From Macrotrachela quadricornifera (lineage: Eukaryota; Rotifera; Eurotatoria; Philodinida; Philodinidae), in the NCBI GenBank assembly GCA_022393335.1, contig JAJEKB010000591.1, forward strand, positions 189,232 to 253,231: DNA of 64,000 nt, written 5' to 3'. Numbering within the stretch: the stretch's first letter is position 1; every line of letters begins with the position of its first letter. Below the pieces are notes generated by a model. The model was not told the origin of the DNA. It made no database searches and saw nothing but the letters and a program-made list of their open reading frames with translations. The position numbers and the translations under genes were made by a program. This document shows, piece by piece, positions 35,737-48,395 of the stretch.

Positions 35737-36454
35737 ATGTTACGGATATTATTTTTTATATTCACTTGTCTTATTATTTATATACCACATACATCCATTC
35801 AAGATGTATCAATAGCAACTGATAATCATCCATATATATCACGACGATCAGTAACATCCAATAATATAAATTCTATTGAAAATCTTATTCGATCATTAAC
35901 TGAACAACAATATCAATATGAAATAGCATATTATGCATTAGCATTAAATAATGTATTTCCAAATTTTGCAAAATTATTTCATGAACGAAGTGAACAAAAG
36001 TATATTTAAAATTCTTATTGATATAAATACTAAATAATATTATTTTTATAGATATCATGATATCAAAGGTCTTATTCATCTTTGTCAAGTTCTTAATATT
36101 GATATTAATTTAAGATTTATATCATCAAATGCAGCTAATCAACCATTTAATCTTTTATCACCTGATCGAATAAATCAAACAAATTTAGTTCAATTTTTTT
36201 CGGATTTAAAATCCCATGAATGTGAAACAATATCTACTCAATTATCAAGTGTATATTCACAAACAATGAATATGGCTATTCCATTACAAATGTATTTAAA
36301 AAAGAAATTTTTAATGAAACAAATTTTAACATGTAAATTAACATCGGATCTTTATGTTCAACTTGATCGTTTTATTCAAACTAATTCTAATCATCATTCT
36401 ATTCCATTTTCATTCATGTTTGTTGATTCTCGTGCTAAACTTTACTTATCATAA
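35737..36454 (+). CDS. Secreted ferritin-like protein with a reduced ferroxidase site, 221 aa
   Basis: Two exons, 35737-35999 and 36052-36454 (666 nt). Residues 1-22 are a signal peptide. After a 25-residue spacer, the sequence follows a ferritin four-helix pattern: QQYQYEIAYYALAL (helix A, with a Glu where ferroxidase Glu27 sits), NFAKLFHERSEQKYHDIKGL (helix B, matching NFAKYF..S.EE..HA..L), SHECETISTQLSSV (helix C) and MYLKKKFLMKQILTCKL (helix D). By alignment from memory with heavy-chain ferritin, Glu62 becomes Gln and Glu107 becomes Thr, while Glu27, His65 and Gln141 positions keep a similar residue. Iron oxidation is therefore doubtful; a secreted iron-storage or structural subunit is possible. 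Homology is remote, so the family call is moderate. Confidence 0.6.
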
Positions 36455-36735
36455 TAATTAGAAATAAAAGAATCATATGACTAGCTTTTTTTTTTATCAT
36501 TAATATAATCGACTAGACTACTAATATATCATTAGTAAAATGTTTCACTACATAAAATATCCAGCTGATACATAAAGATATACAATTGAATTGTTTCATA
36601 CATCATTAATTTCATCAATGAATTATAACGACAACCAGGTGGATAAAAACCTAAATAAATACTCGTACAAAATAATATTTCGTTGTCATTTTTTTTTATT
36701 GAAAAAATAGAACAACGATTTCTTTTATAAGATCA

Positions 36736-37810
36736 ATGTTTCGATTAAATAAAACAGATATTATTATTTTTCTCCTCTCAATATTCTATATTATTGGACA
36801 ACTGAAAAGTTTTTCAATTATTCGGTAAGAATTGTCTTACAAAAAACATATAAATTCTATTCTCATTCAAATATAATAATAGAGACAAACGAGATGCCAT
36901 TGATGATTTAATTGATTATGAAGAACCATTAAATTTTGATACCAATATTTTACCAACAGCTATTGAACGTCGAACGTTTGTATTCTTTTTTTGTTATAAT
37001 ATATAAAATAAAATAATGTTTTTTTCTTTTAAAAGAATTGCTTGTTTGTTTGTATTTGATAAAGCAGCATCACTCAGTCTTAATAATAGTTTAACCAAAG
37101 CAAAAAGATATGCTACTAAATTGGCTAAACTTACATCGAAATATACTCAACATGCTAATATAGTAGTAACAAATGCAGATGTTGAAATGTGGACAAAGGA
37201 TGATCGAATATTATTTGATCCTGGAAATGATCCATTTTCAGCTATGTCAAATTTTGCAACAGAATTTCAAACATATTTAGCGAAAACACAAAAAAAAAAT
37301 TTTGGAGCAATTTATGCTGCTGGAATACTTATTTCAGGTAATGTTAATGCCACTGGAGGTTATGCACAAGGACCACCATGCACAACTTCAGGTGAATTTT
37401 ATTTTCTTATAATAAAAAAGGAAATATTATAGTATGATTATTCTAGCTGTTTCTGTTATTAATTTTCGACCACGACCATGGTCTATTGCTCGTTTAGTAG
37501 CACATGAATTAGCACATATACTTTCTGTTCTTCATCCAATGGAATTACTAACATTATGTCCAGATTTTCCAAATTTCTCATTTTGTAAAAACGAATTAAC
37601 TGAAGAATGTTCATGTGAAAAAATACCTGAAAAATGCATTATGACATATTATTTTCGTAACCTTAATGGTACTGCTGGCAAATATACACCATGCGATATT
37701 GAAATGATGAATTATTTTTCGTCTAAAATTCCTTGTCTTATTAAGGTAAGATTTATTGAATAAAAACAACAAAAAAAAAATTAATAATAATAAAAATTTT
37801 ATTTTAGTAA
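36736..37810 (+). CDS. Secreted metzincin-type zinc protease, about 279 aa
   Basis: Exons 36736-36824, 36883-36975, 37036-37391, 37447-37745; then either a splice into an immediate stop at 37808 or read-through to a stop at 37763. Residues 1-28 are a signal anchor or signal peptide. The zinc-binding motif HELAHILSVLH (about residue 199) fits HExxHxxGxxH except that the Gly is Ser, and CIMTYYF a little later is a Met-turn. The order of the preceding strands (NFGAIYAAGILISG, AQGPPCTTS) recalls reprolysin/ADAM-type (M12B) catalytic domains. There are no disintegrin or Cys-rich domains and no clear propeptide, only a short linker. It would be a minimal extracellular protease. The 3' end is uncertain. 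Confidence 0.72.
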
Positions 37811-39010
37811 AAAGAAATTCAAAACAAATAACAAAAGAACAAATTCATTTCATTATCATTAATAATAATGATTTAGTTATAAACATGGTTATGTGGTGTG
37901 CATATGTTTTATTGATTTTTTCTTTTTCTTTCAATAAAATATATTTAACAAAAAGAATTTTTCTTTTTAAATTGAATCTTATATTTGACTTTTGAATAGA
38001 AAAAGTTATTTAAATTGAAGTGTTCTATCACTTCATTTGATTAACAAGAAAAGCTTTCCAAGTGTTAACCGTCAATCATACTAATATTTTGCCTATCAGG
38101 AGAATCTGTTGAGACTAGATAAAGATCTGTGACTTCTTGATCAAGAGATATTCACCATTTGATTGGATTTTAGTCTCTGACTAGCCATATATGAAAAAAA
38201 TTGAATTAGAGAATTTAATTCTGTAATTCTGCTGAAAGATAGATTTTATGACTATTTCTTACTATTTGATATTTCAAGAAAGAGCTGAAATTTTTAGACC
38301 TATCTAATAATCATTCGGTCTATCTCTGTGAGTAATTGTAGATCGAATATTCAGTGAAATGATCATAACTCTTCACCAAAAGGCCATGAGCTCATATTCT
38401 TTTAGTGATTGTCTGGTTTCAACAAATCTAACTTATACGCAAAATATCAATCTAATCGGTAGTTAATACTTCAATACCTTCTCTCGTAAGAATATTGGAA
38501 AACTAACCGAAAATTTTTATCAACTAGACACAAAATGCAAAGTAAGAGTTTTTTATATAGAAATATTATTAAGTATGATATACGAAATGTATATTAGACT
38601 GTATTAGTATTATATTACATCTGATATTCTTTTTATGTAAAAAGGAAAACACAAATTTTTCTTTATCGAGTTAATAGAACATTTTAAGTTCAAGGACAGA
38701 GTTTTTAATTTTATAACTCTTCAACTATTGCTCCACCTTTTTACATATATACATATAAACTTCTCTATGTAAATATGTAGCAATAAATCAATGAAAATAA
38801 TGTTCTTGAAATTTATATTAATAATTGCTCTTATAATGGAATTAAATCAAGTGCCCTAGAGCAATTAGCTCGTATTCTTATTTCTACTATAACTTCTACA
38901 CATTTTTTTCCTCTTATTCTATTTCTACGTTTTATAAAATTTTTTTATTCTATTTCATCTCCATTATTAAATTGATTTTCTTTAGATTTAAAATATTTTA
39001 GAAAAAAAAA
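37811..39010. other. Intergenic, no gene seen
   Basis: About 1.2 kb. A frame across 37,800-37,993 has a hydrophobic stretch but cannot be joined in phase to the protease exons. Nothing else is recognised. Confidence 0.45.
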
Positions 39011-39363
39011 ATGATTACAATTCCAAAAGTTAGTGATATTGATGATGAAGATAATATATTTATAACAAAATTAAAATTAACAAAAAATGAATATAATGCA
39101 ACAGTACGAAATAAACTTGAATATAATCGTCTTAAAGTTCTTAATAGATATATTAATGAACAAAATAATATGAATATTTGTAAATTACGAACAACAGTAC
39201 ATGATTTAAAAAAATGGTTAAATGAAAATCAAAAAATTCTTTGTAATATTGATGAATTTTTTTTCAATAGAAAGGTAATATAACACAAAAATATTATTAT
39301 TTTTGTTTTCTTTAAAATTTAATTTATTATTAGCTATTTAAAATAATAAATAACTATACATAA
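39011..39363 (+). CDS. Small unrecognised helical protein, 97 aa
   Basis: Exons 39011-39274 and 39334-39363, the second ending in LFKIINNYT-stop. The ATG follows AATATTTTAG by 10 A residues, an acceptor-like site. The product is charged and helical (KLEYNRLKVLNRYINEQNN, LRTTVHDLKKWLNENQK), with no signal peptide. Real splice borders and typical codon use support it, but I recognise no family. It may be co-transcribed with the next gene, 253 bp downstream on the same strand. Confidence 0.5.
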
Positions 39364-39616
39364 AAATCACAGGAATTTAATATATAAAATATTCTTAATT
39401 GTTTTTTATAAAAGAAAACAATCCAAATAATTATATATTCTTTTTTCTACTTTTCCTCTCTCGTTCTCATACTCAACCCCCTGTAGTTAGTAAATTACTA
39501 TATTATATAGGTTGTCATAGACCTCAATATTTAATCTAAAATATATTTAACAAAAAAAAAAAGAAATTTTATAGTTTCATCGTTTATTTTATTTTATTGC
39601 TCTAAGAAAATAAAAA

Positions 39617-40906
39617 ATGGAAGGACAATCATTTGATTTACTTTTATGTGGTAATCAAAAATTAGCATCTACAGCTAATTCACCAGAAACACAACAAGCA
39701 TTAACTAAAGCTCGTCTTCGTATTGTTCAAAAAGTATTTAATGATCGAAGACTTCTTTATCGAAATCGAGTTGAAACAAATCGACAAAATCTTATTGTTT
39801 CAACAATAGAACGTGCACATAATCGAGAACAAGCTATACAACGAATACAAAGATTAAATGTTTTAACTGATTTAAAACAAAAAAAATGTATATTTGATAG
39901 TTGTCTTGCACTTTTACCATCTTATGAACCTATTGATCTCACTGAACCAAAAGATTTTTATCGATTTGGTGTACGAGTAAGTTATACAAGCAAAAGAAAA
40001 ACAAACTTTGTCTATTAAAATTGATGAATTTATTAAATATTTAATAATAATGAATCTTTTTTTTGTATTTAGGTTCAATCAGCTGGTCCTCATGTTCGTT
40101 CACGTGCACCTGGAATACGTTCAGATTTATCTCGTCCTAATCATGATAATATTCAATCTCGTACTAAATCAGCATCAACAAATTCTCGACCATATACAGC
40201 ACCTCTACAAAAATTTTATCATGAAGATACTGAAAGTGATGATGAAATAATTCTAAATTCTGTTTCACGTATGACATCAGGAAAACGTACGAATGATCGT
40301 TCAACTTCTGCTATTTCTAGTTCTGTTCTTTCTCAACATTCACCTGAATTAACAAATAATAATTCTGATATAACAATATCAAATATTCCATCAACTAATA
40401 ATCGTATAACATGGCCAGTTAAACTAAAAGTATTTGCTTTACAAGATGAAGATGAAGCACGTCAACAATTTTTAGCATGGCGTGCTGAACAACGTAGAAC
40501 AAAAACACGACGTTCATCAAAACAATTTTTTGATATTGAACTTGAACGAAAATATCAAGAATCAATACGACGACGAAAAGAAATTGAAGCATTTGTTACA
40601 CCAGAATTAATTGAAGAACATCAAATAAATGATCCAGTTTTTGCTAAACGTTATCGTCAATTAAAATTAGCTATTCGAGCTGGAAAAGTTCCAACATATG
40701 ATTTAGCTGATCGTGACATAAATATAACAATGACAAAATCAAAAATTGAACGTGCACGAACAGCACTTATTACAGCTAAACAATCAAGAATAAAAAATTT
40801 TTATCGAAATCAACAAAATATTCATGATGCTAATTTATCAAAACGTATTGATACTTTTTTAAAACGTCTTGCTAAACTTAAAGAAGAACAAGAACAAGAA
40901 ATTTAA
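39617..40906 (+). CDS. Unrecognised basic, coiled-coil-rich protein, 397 aa
   Basis: Exons 39617-39976 and 40073-40906 (1,194 nt). The ATG lies 11 nt after TTATTGCTCTAAG, a likely trans-splice acceptor. Residues 25-100 are strongly helical and Arg/Gln-rich (ALTKARLRIVQKVFNDRR, NREQAIQRIQRLNVLTDLKQ). The middle (about 125-215) is Ser/Thr/Asn-rich and probably disordered. The rest is a charged helical region (QQFLAWRAEQRRTKTRR, LERKYQESIRRRKEIEAF) ending in LKRLAKLKEEQEQEI. No signal peptide or membrane segment. The pattern suits a cytoskeletal or ciliary component, but that is a guess from composition only. Confidence 0.7.
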
Positions 40907-41986
40907 TTTAATAGAATCAAAAAAGTTTATTAATATGTTATATATAGAAAGAAGAATACATATTGAATTTTTCAATAAAAAAAGAATATTTAATCCTTCA
41001 TTTTTTCTTTGATAATATCATTGACAAATTTCAACATAACGAAAAACTTAATGAATGAGCCAGATTAAATCAATCACTTTTGTTTTGAGAAGGTAAAAGA
41101 TAGTTTAAAGATTTTGTTCTAAGGTCACACGGTAGAGTTTTTTATGTTCTATATTTTCATGACCTTTTCAAGGTTTCTATTGTTGTAGTTCGAAAGCAAA
41201 AGGTCTTAAACAGAAATCTGATCATGTTTTTGGATGCGCTTTTGGACAATCAAATTCATTCTATAACGGATTTATTAATTATTATATCATCCAATGTAAA
41301 ATTTATTATACGAATTGGATAACGAAAATGTTTAGATTATGCCAAAATAAAACTAAAAATAGTATAGATCTGGCAGAAAAGTCTTTTTCAATTTCATACT
41401 GACAAGAAAAAGTCATTTAAAAAACAAAATACACAGTTTTATAGAGCAAACAATTTTTTATTAGATGATCTTTAGATTATATTTTCAAAATAACATAAAC
41501 TATAACATTTTTGATAAATATTTCAAATAACACTTCGATAATAATTTAAATTTTCACAAAAAAAATATTATTATAAAAATATACATATGCTCGTCATTTT
41601 TTTTTGTCTTGTATCGATTAAGAGAGAAAAAGACATGACTGCTAGCAGATGTAATTTTCTCTTTCCTTCTTTTAGTTTATATAACACATCCATGATAAAT
41701 GTATAACATATTGAGATACCAGAAAAAAAAGAAGAAGAAGATGCGACACATAGAGAGTGCGTGAATATGTAAGTATACGTGCGAGACGAACCAATATATG
41801 GTTGAGTATATACATGTCGATTGAGTTGTAGAGACAACGATGGCGAGGATAAGAGCCAGATGAGATGAGAGGTAACGGTACTACGACGAGACAATCAAGA
41901 ATAAAACGACAATAATAATAATAACAACAACAACAAACACGATAACTAACGAACCAAGAATTTATATTTATTTTATAATAAATAAA
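40907..41986. other. Intergenic, with GA-rich stretch before the next gene
   Basis: About 1.1 kb. From 41,690 to 41,930 the plus strand is purine-rich and less AT-biased, ending in AATAATAATAATAACAAC, which is probably the promoter and leader of the gene at 41,987. Open frames on the minus strand here are low-complexity and not supported. Confidence 0.45.
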
Positions 41987-42763
41987 ATGACTGACGTAGA
42001 AAAACAAAATGATCAAGAACAATTCAATATCAATGATAATAATACATCATCATTAATCGAACAAATACACGAAGAACTAGTATGTATTATTCTATTATAT
42101 AGAATATCCTTGGAATAGCAAATCAACTTCAACAAGATTAGATGATATTTTCCTTATACATATTTTCTCCTTGAGGCATGACAATGCCTTTGAGAAATCT
42201 TTTAGAAAGTAATAAATTCTATACAAGAATATGTATATGTTGAATAAAGATAAACATATACAAGAGCCTTTCCTTTTTCGAATATAAATTGATCTGTCAT
42301 TGACTATATTTGCCTCAATAAAAAAAAACAATTATACACACTTATCTGTCTATTACTTCAAAATTGATTGTTGACAGGTGTTTATCAACCATCATTAGAA
42401 TAGAAGAACATAATATTATTCTTTCTAGATATAAAAACAAAAGAAAAAATTAATTGATTATTATTTTACAATAGATTTTATTAAATTAAATTATACAAAT
42501 AACATAATTTTATTTAGATTCGTATACGTCAAGATAATCTTGAATTGACAGAACAATTAACACAATTATATGGTGGTCTATGTCAACTTCGACAATCACT
42601 AACAGATTGTCAAATAAATTCTAATACAGATATTGCAAATATATCAACTCAAAATGATTCTCTAACATCAAATCGTCAGCAATCAAAACAACGTTCAGAT
42701 AGTGAACCAAATATTATAATAAATCGACAACGTATAATAACAATAATAGATGATTTACAATAA
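41987..42763 (+). CDS. Small coiled-coil protein, 112 aa
   Basis: Exons 41987-42079 and 42518-42763 (339 nt) with a 438-bp intron. The junction joins two halves of one helix: SSLIEQIHEEL|IRIRQDNLELTEQLTQLY, which has a heptad pattern of Leu/Ile and should form a coiled coil of about 45 residues. The flanks are Asn/Asp/Gln-rich. No family is recognised and no targeting signal is seen. Confidence 0.6.
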
Positions 42764-43051
42764 GTATCAATATGATGACATTATGTAATAATATCCTTCA
42801 ATCAAATGTCATATAGAAATATATTGCCTTATTTAAAAATAAATTTTTTACTCTTATATTTTGATGATTAGCACATTTATTTTTTCATAATTGTTTCATA
42901 GATTCATGTATATTAAAGAAAGATAAAACGTTCAAGAATTTATTATCTAGTTAAAATTAAATTGCTTAATATATGATAGAAATATAAGTTCTATCGTGTT
43001 TATACGTTCTTTTATACTCTTCTGTGAAAAAAAGAATTCCTTTTTCCATCA

Positions 43052-43350
43052 CTTAATTCGGTATTTTCAACAAAGGAAATATATGACAGCTTGTAATGTG
43101 AAAAGCTCTACAATTTACAAAGAACAATTTATTTAAAGAAAAGAAAAGGAATTTCTGCTCCATGTTGAAAAAAGAAATTTTTCGTTCCTATAAAATGCGG
43201 TTTTTCATAACGGTGAAAATTAGTCACATTAAATTTTGATTTTTTAAAAAAAAAAAGTATACAATTAAAATAAGCTTTACTTTGTAAATTATAGAGCTTT
43301 TCACGCTTCATCCTGTGGTATATTTTGTTTGTTGAAAATATCAAATTAAG
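43052..43350. repeat. MITE-like element, copy A
   Basis: Arms of about 65 bp: left (43052-43124) with GTGAAAAGCTCTACAATTTACAAAG, written here only in part, pairs with right (43275-43350) containing TTTGTAAATTATAGAGC and TTTTCACGC. The outer ends, CTTAATT..TATTTTCAACAAA and TTTGTTGAAAATA..AATTAAG, are inverted too. The core is short and non-coding. A related element lies at 56,195-56,483. Confidence 0.7.
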
Positions 43351-44291
43351 AAATGGAAAAAGGAACTAAAAAATTATCAGCAATGAAATTAGTTAATGTT
43401 ATTAAGGGAAAATGTTAGAGGTTAAATTAGTATGTTTGGAAAATATAATTGTAGTGCTAGTTTGTTTATTCTGAATAACTTGAATAAAATCATCGTGATG
43501 TTTATGTTTGATATCACAGTAAATAGCTATAATTATTTCCTATATTTAACTGAGTTATTTACTATTATCTGGTAATTAATGATTTCTATATGCAAATATG
43601 TATTTATTGATAAGAAATATCTTTTTTGCTCTATGCAAGAAAAAAGCACGTCTCTATCGTTGATTCTATTTTTAAGTTTCTACTCTTTCTTGAGTTATAT
43701 CTATTAGAGGTAATGATTAAAATAATTAGTTCTTATACAGAAAAATGATTCTGATAGGATTTAGATTGATAGTAATATAATAATAATATAGAAATGATCA
43801 GTGTAGTGTGTCGTCTTTGAGTAATTGATGAATGTAATTTATTTAACTTCTGCTATTATGTATGCCCAATACATTTATAATTGAAATATTGAGTTATGGA
43901 CAAGGTTTGTATTAGTTTTGAATTCGTTGATATTCAAAATTATTTTTTACAAAAAAGAATCTTGTTGTCGTCTACTTATGGTTCTTATCTAATAAATAGA
44001 ATTATAAAAGATTTCGAATTGATATAGATTAATCTTTTTTTTTCTATGGTATCCGTAAAAAGGAGACATCTATTAATCAATATTCATATATCTTATTTTC
44101 TTAAATGAAATGAAATTTGTTTTTTTTTCTTTTTCTTCAAAGAATCTCTCATGTGAGTAAAAAAAGAAATCATTATTTTTTATTACTATAACAGAAAAAA
44201 AAAAGAATTTTTACAAGTTGAGTGAAACGAACGAGAAGAAAAAAAAGGAGTGAGAAAAAGAACAATAGAGAGTTCTGTGCCATGCAACGTG

Positions 44292-45942
44292 ATGGACGTC
44301 GATAGTGATATGTACGGAGTAGACAAGAGCAGCTTTGTCGAAAGCTCCTATCAAGTCAATGATGATATATCAATTCCTATTTATGCTAATGTTCAACTTT
44401 ATCCATGCTCAAACTGTGGTCGTAATTTTATTGCAGAAACATTGGTAGATTAAAATCTCAATAAAAGAAAAAAATTTTATTCTTGATGACTCATTTTGTT
44501 TTTTCTTTAATTAACTAGCGTAAGCATCAACCAATTTGCAAAAAAGCTTCTCAAAAACAACCACGAAAAGTATTTGATACTGGTAAACAACGAGCTACAG
44601 ATTCTGATGTGCCTTATGCAGCAACCAAAGAGACTACACAGGTTAGATAAATAGTTATTAAAATTAGATAAAACAATATTTTTTACAAATATTTATTTGA
44701 GAAAATATTTAATTATTATATATATATTTTAGTTTTATCATGAAGGCGTTAAACCTAAACCAGATAATCAAAAGAAAAATGCAAATAGTTGGCGAGAAGG
44801 TCATAATGCATTAGTACGTACAATTCGTGAAGCTCGACAAATAACACGAGCCATAGAAACCGGTGCCCCATTACCAAAACAAACACCATCACAAATTCCA
44901 ACTGATTATGTTCAATGTGAATATTGTCAACGACATTTTAATAAACATACAGCTGAACGACATATTCCTTTGTAAGAATTCTCTTTTTGTTTTTATGAAA
45001 ACAATTTTTATTATTATTAAATTAATATTAAGTTGTGAAACTCAACATAAACGAAAACAAATGCATTATACAGCAACAGCAACAACAACAATGCCAAATA
45101 ATACACGTAATGCTAGTGGAAGTATTGGTCGACAAGGACGTGTAAGTTTTATATTGATATTTTCAAATTATCTTATTTATTTTTTATTATATAGGGATAT
45201 CAACAACAACAACATAGTATGTTGGTAGAAAATAGTTAGAAAAGAAAAATTTTCTTATGACTTTTCAGATTTTGAAACACCTACAGGAAGTGCTAATAAA
45301 CAACATCAGATCAATTCAGCACCTTCTACTTATGTAACAAGACGTCCACAAAAGTAACTAACACAAATTTATATATTAAAAAACAAGATATTTTTTGTTT
45401 AGAACAAATGATGAAAAAAGTTATCGAAGACCACCATTGAACCCCAATACATTTAAAAAGACAAATTCTTACGAAGTATATTTAATAAAGAAAAAAACAA
45501 TATATCCATAAAGATTAACCTGATTTTTTAGCCACCAACACATAATATAAATGGTACACCACCTAAATATGGTAGTCATCGAACGACAAAAACGCGTAGT
45601 GCTACAGGTAATTATTTACCAGGTACGATGCGTACAGGTCGAACAATGGAAAATGATGATTTAAATGTAATGGCAGCAAATGGACGAGTACAACAAAAAA
45701 GTGATGCTTCACCACAATTACAACGACGTACAACAGGACTTAATACACGATCGCCAAGTCCAGCACGACGACCATCACAAATCAATGGAATTTCACAACA
45801 ACAACAACAACAGCAACAACAACAAGTACGAACAGCATTTGTATCAACAGCAGCTAAACATTGCCATAATTGTGGTGATGCTTTTCCTGTTGAACGAGCA
45901 AAATTCTGTTGTGAATGTGGTGAGAAACGTTTAGGCCTTTAA
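44292..45942 (+). CDS. ZC2HC1-family zinc finger protein, 404 aa
   Basis: Eight exons: 44292-44444, 44519-44641, 44733-44971, 45033-45141, 45195-45216, 45269-45353, 45403-45475, 45532-45942 (1,215 nt). Two C2HC fingers are present: CSNCGRNFIAETLRKHQPIC (about residues 38-57) and CEYCQRHFNKHTAERHIPFC (about 151-170), the pair that defines ZC2HC1A/B/C; the linker with KANSWREGHNALV-like sequence (NANSWREGHNALVRTIREAR) also fits. At the C-terminus, after a poly-Gln tract of ten residues coded by CAA/CAG, lies a zinc ribbon HCHNCGDAFPVERAKFCCEC, not typical of vertebrate members. The central part is Pro/Ser/Arg-rich. The upstream ATG at 44282 is followed by an early stop, so 44292 is chosen. Exon 5 is only 22 nt. 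The molecular role of the family is poorly known. Confidence 0.85.
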
Positions 45943-46623
45943 ATTTTCGTTGTATTTGTGTGTTTTATTCGATTTTATGCTGTATATAAATGCAACTACG
46001 TGCAAATGTTTTTATAATAAAATATTACAGAATACAATCATTATCAAATATTTCATTTTTTTAATTCAACATGACTTTTGTCTATTTTAGTCATTAAAAA
46101 AAATTTTTCTCCGTAACCTTTTATATTTATTATTTAATTAACTAATGTTTTATTTATATTAACAAAAAAAGAAAAGAATAATTTCTTTTTCTTGAAAATA
46201 TTTTAACACATTCTCGGCGATATGAATACTGTTTTTTCATAATTCATGATAGTTATAATGCTTTAAAATAGCTTTTGTCAATGTTTTCTTTAATGGATAT
46301 GATCTATGAAAACTCGTTTTATCATTGGTAAAAGAATTAGTTCATTTGGCCAAAATATGGCAGAGATATTCAAATTTTTCTGTGGCAAAGGAATCTTTTC
46401 ATGTTCCTGTAATGGAACTCACCTGTAGATTCCATTGCTTTGAATGTATTAACCGAAAATAAATAGCAAGATTAAATATAGTCTATAAAGAATTTAGAAG
46501 ATGTACATATTGTTACTATTTAGATAATGATATGACTTAAGCGCGTTTATATATTTTTATGAATTTTTTTTTTCTTCTTTTTGTTGTAACTGTTTGTGAT
46601 ATATTACTTTTGTCGATTAACAC
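45943..46623. other. Intergenic, no gene seen
   Basis: About 0.7 kb of AT-rich DNA between two plus-strand genes; an AATAAA-like signal (AATAAAATATTA) near 46,018 may end the zinc-finger transcript. Confidence 0.5.
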
Positions 46624-46970
46624 ATGTCGTGTAAAAATGATACCAAGTATACGAAAGATAAATGTACTGAATTACGTAGTAATAAATTAGATAAATTTAT
46701 CAAAGATTGTCAAGGAGGTATTGTGACATTACCAGAACGTCAATTTAATTGTCCATCATGTATTAAATTTGAAAAAAAATCTTGTCAAATTCCTTCATGG
46801 ATTAAACCACCATGTGATGGTCTGTTTATAAATTAGTTAATATATTTTATCTAGTTTATATAATGATAGGTATAAAATGTTTTAATTGTCCACCAAAATA
46901 TCTATGTTTTGATGCAAATTGTTGTCATTTTGTAAGCATTAATGAAGAAATGAAAAGAAAATCGAACTAA
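46624..46970 (+). CDS. Small cysteine-rich protein, 98 aa
   Basis: Exons 46624-46819 and 46870-46970 (297 nt); the donor is GTCTGT, weaker than usual, but the frame and the cysteine pattern continue across it: NCPSCIKFEKKSC and PPCDG|IKCFNCPPKYLC, then DANCCHF. Twelve or so cysteines in under 100 residues suggest metal binding or disulfides. There is no signal peptide, so a cytosolic zinc or metal-binding protein is the simpler guess. I do not recognise the family. Confidence 0.5.
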
Positions 46971-48395
46971 TAACTGAAAAATAAAGTATTTGTTTTTTCT
47001 ATATAAATATATACATATTCTCGATGTTGAGATAATTTAGGAATATTTAATTAATATTTTTGAAAAGTTGTAATATACATATAAAGAATTATGGTATCTT
47101 TTTCTTGATATAAATGAAAAGAAGGAAATAAGTGTAAATTGACAGGAAATTAACTTACATTGATTAACGTAGAATTGATTACATAAGTTCATAGACTACT
47201 TGGCTTTTAGGCTATTTTCATAAAGATAACAATATTTCCAACTATAAAATTTTGAAGTAAAATTGTAGAATATTCCTCAAATCCGTCTTTTTCAAATTAG
47301 AAAACCATTGTACTCAATGCTTTTTGTTCAATACTTGGATTTTTTGCACTTTTTTGTAGTGTTTAATTCGGTCAAATCTTGTACTATTGTTTTTGTATGT
47401 CATATTAAAAAGAAACAGAATGATGTCAAGTGGGATAATCACGAAGTTCACAATATCGATTCACTTCTTTCAGTTTATTAATCATTGTTCGAAGACAACA
47501 AGATTTCATAAGTTTTCTGATCGTTTTGAACTTCACATCATTCAGCTTTCTTTTTATGTGATATATAAACATAAATCCATAGGAAACAATAGCATAAGAT
47601 ATCATCGATCTAAACATTATAAAAAGTTAAAGTATTGAACAAGAAACATTGAGTATAATGATTTTTTTTAAATCGAAAAACAGCTGATTTTTGTATTACA
47701 ATTGGAATTTACAACTCTGAACAATATAGAGGAATTTATGTAAAACAAAATAGTCACTAATTCAACTTTATAATGCTGTTAAATAAGTTTTTTAATTAAG
47801 AGATAAATTTATATAATAAATATGTGTATCCGTAATCATTCAGTGAACCAATGTGAACATTTTTGAAGTTTATCATCATTAAGAATTTCATTTAATATTA
47901 TTGATGTTGTCATTCATACTTCATGAAATTGTTATTTGTGTCGCAATCTAATAAAATTGTAGAATTTGACCTGGAAGAAATCAGACTCAAAAGAAAAATG
48001 ACTTTTTCTACTATTCCTAAGGAATATCATGGTATTCTGTTAAAAAGTACCATAAGGATAGAGTATCTCTGTACTTATAAGCTGTTGGCTCGAATTTCTT
48101 TCAGGATATTCATAGCTCATTAGGGTCTACATGATGTACATAGTATCGTTTCAAAAGCAATTGATCAATTCTAAGCCTTCTCTTGTGAGCATGATCTTCA
48201 GGAGATATATGATATTTGAAGAACAATAAAGTAGGTAGTAGATCTCGAAAAAAGCATTTATAGAGAACATTTTTTGAATACTATGATAATCAGCGAACAG
48301 TTGTTCATTCTAACAGTATTGACAATAAGGAATATTTTTAAATAATGTTCGGTAAAGAATCAGGCATTTCCTTCCGTTAACATGCATTCTAATTC
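46971..48395. other. Intergenic, no gene seen
   Basis: About 1.4 kb. Two overlapping open frames on opposite strands at 47,390-47,640 show no family features. Confidence 0.45.

Noticed and set aside
37756..37995. Frame with a hydrophobic segment after the protease gene, as a membrane anchor exon.
   Set aside because: The upstream donor at 37,746 is in phase 0 and the acceptor would need phase 1, so joining gives an immediate stop.
41571..42022. Overlapping minus-strand frames of 107 and 116 codons, partly hydrophobic.
   Set aside because: They lie in a purine-rich promoter-like region of the plus-strand gene at 41,987 and have no conserved features.
45680..45934. 84-codon frame rich in Asn and His within the zinc-finger gene.
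   Set aside because: Shifted frame of exon 8 across the CAA repeat.
47387..47640. Overlapping frames on both strands.
   Set aside because: No splice signals, no recognisable motif, short.
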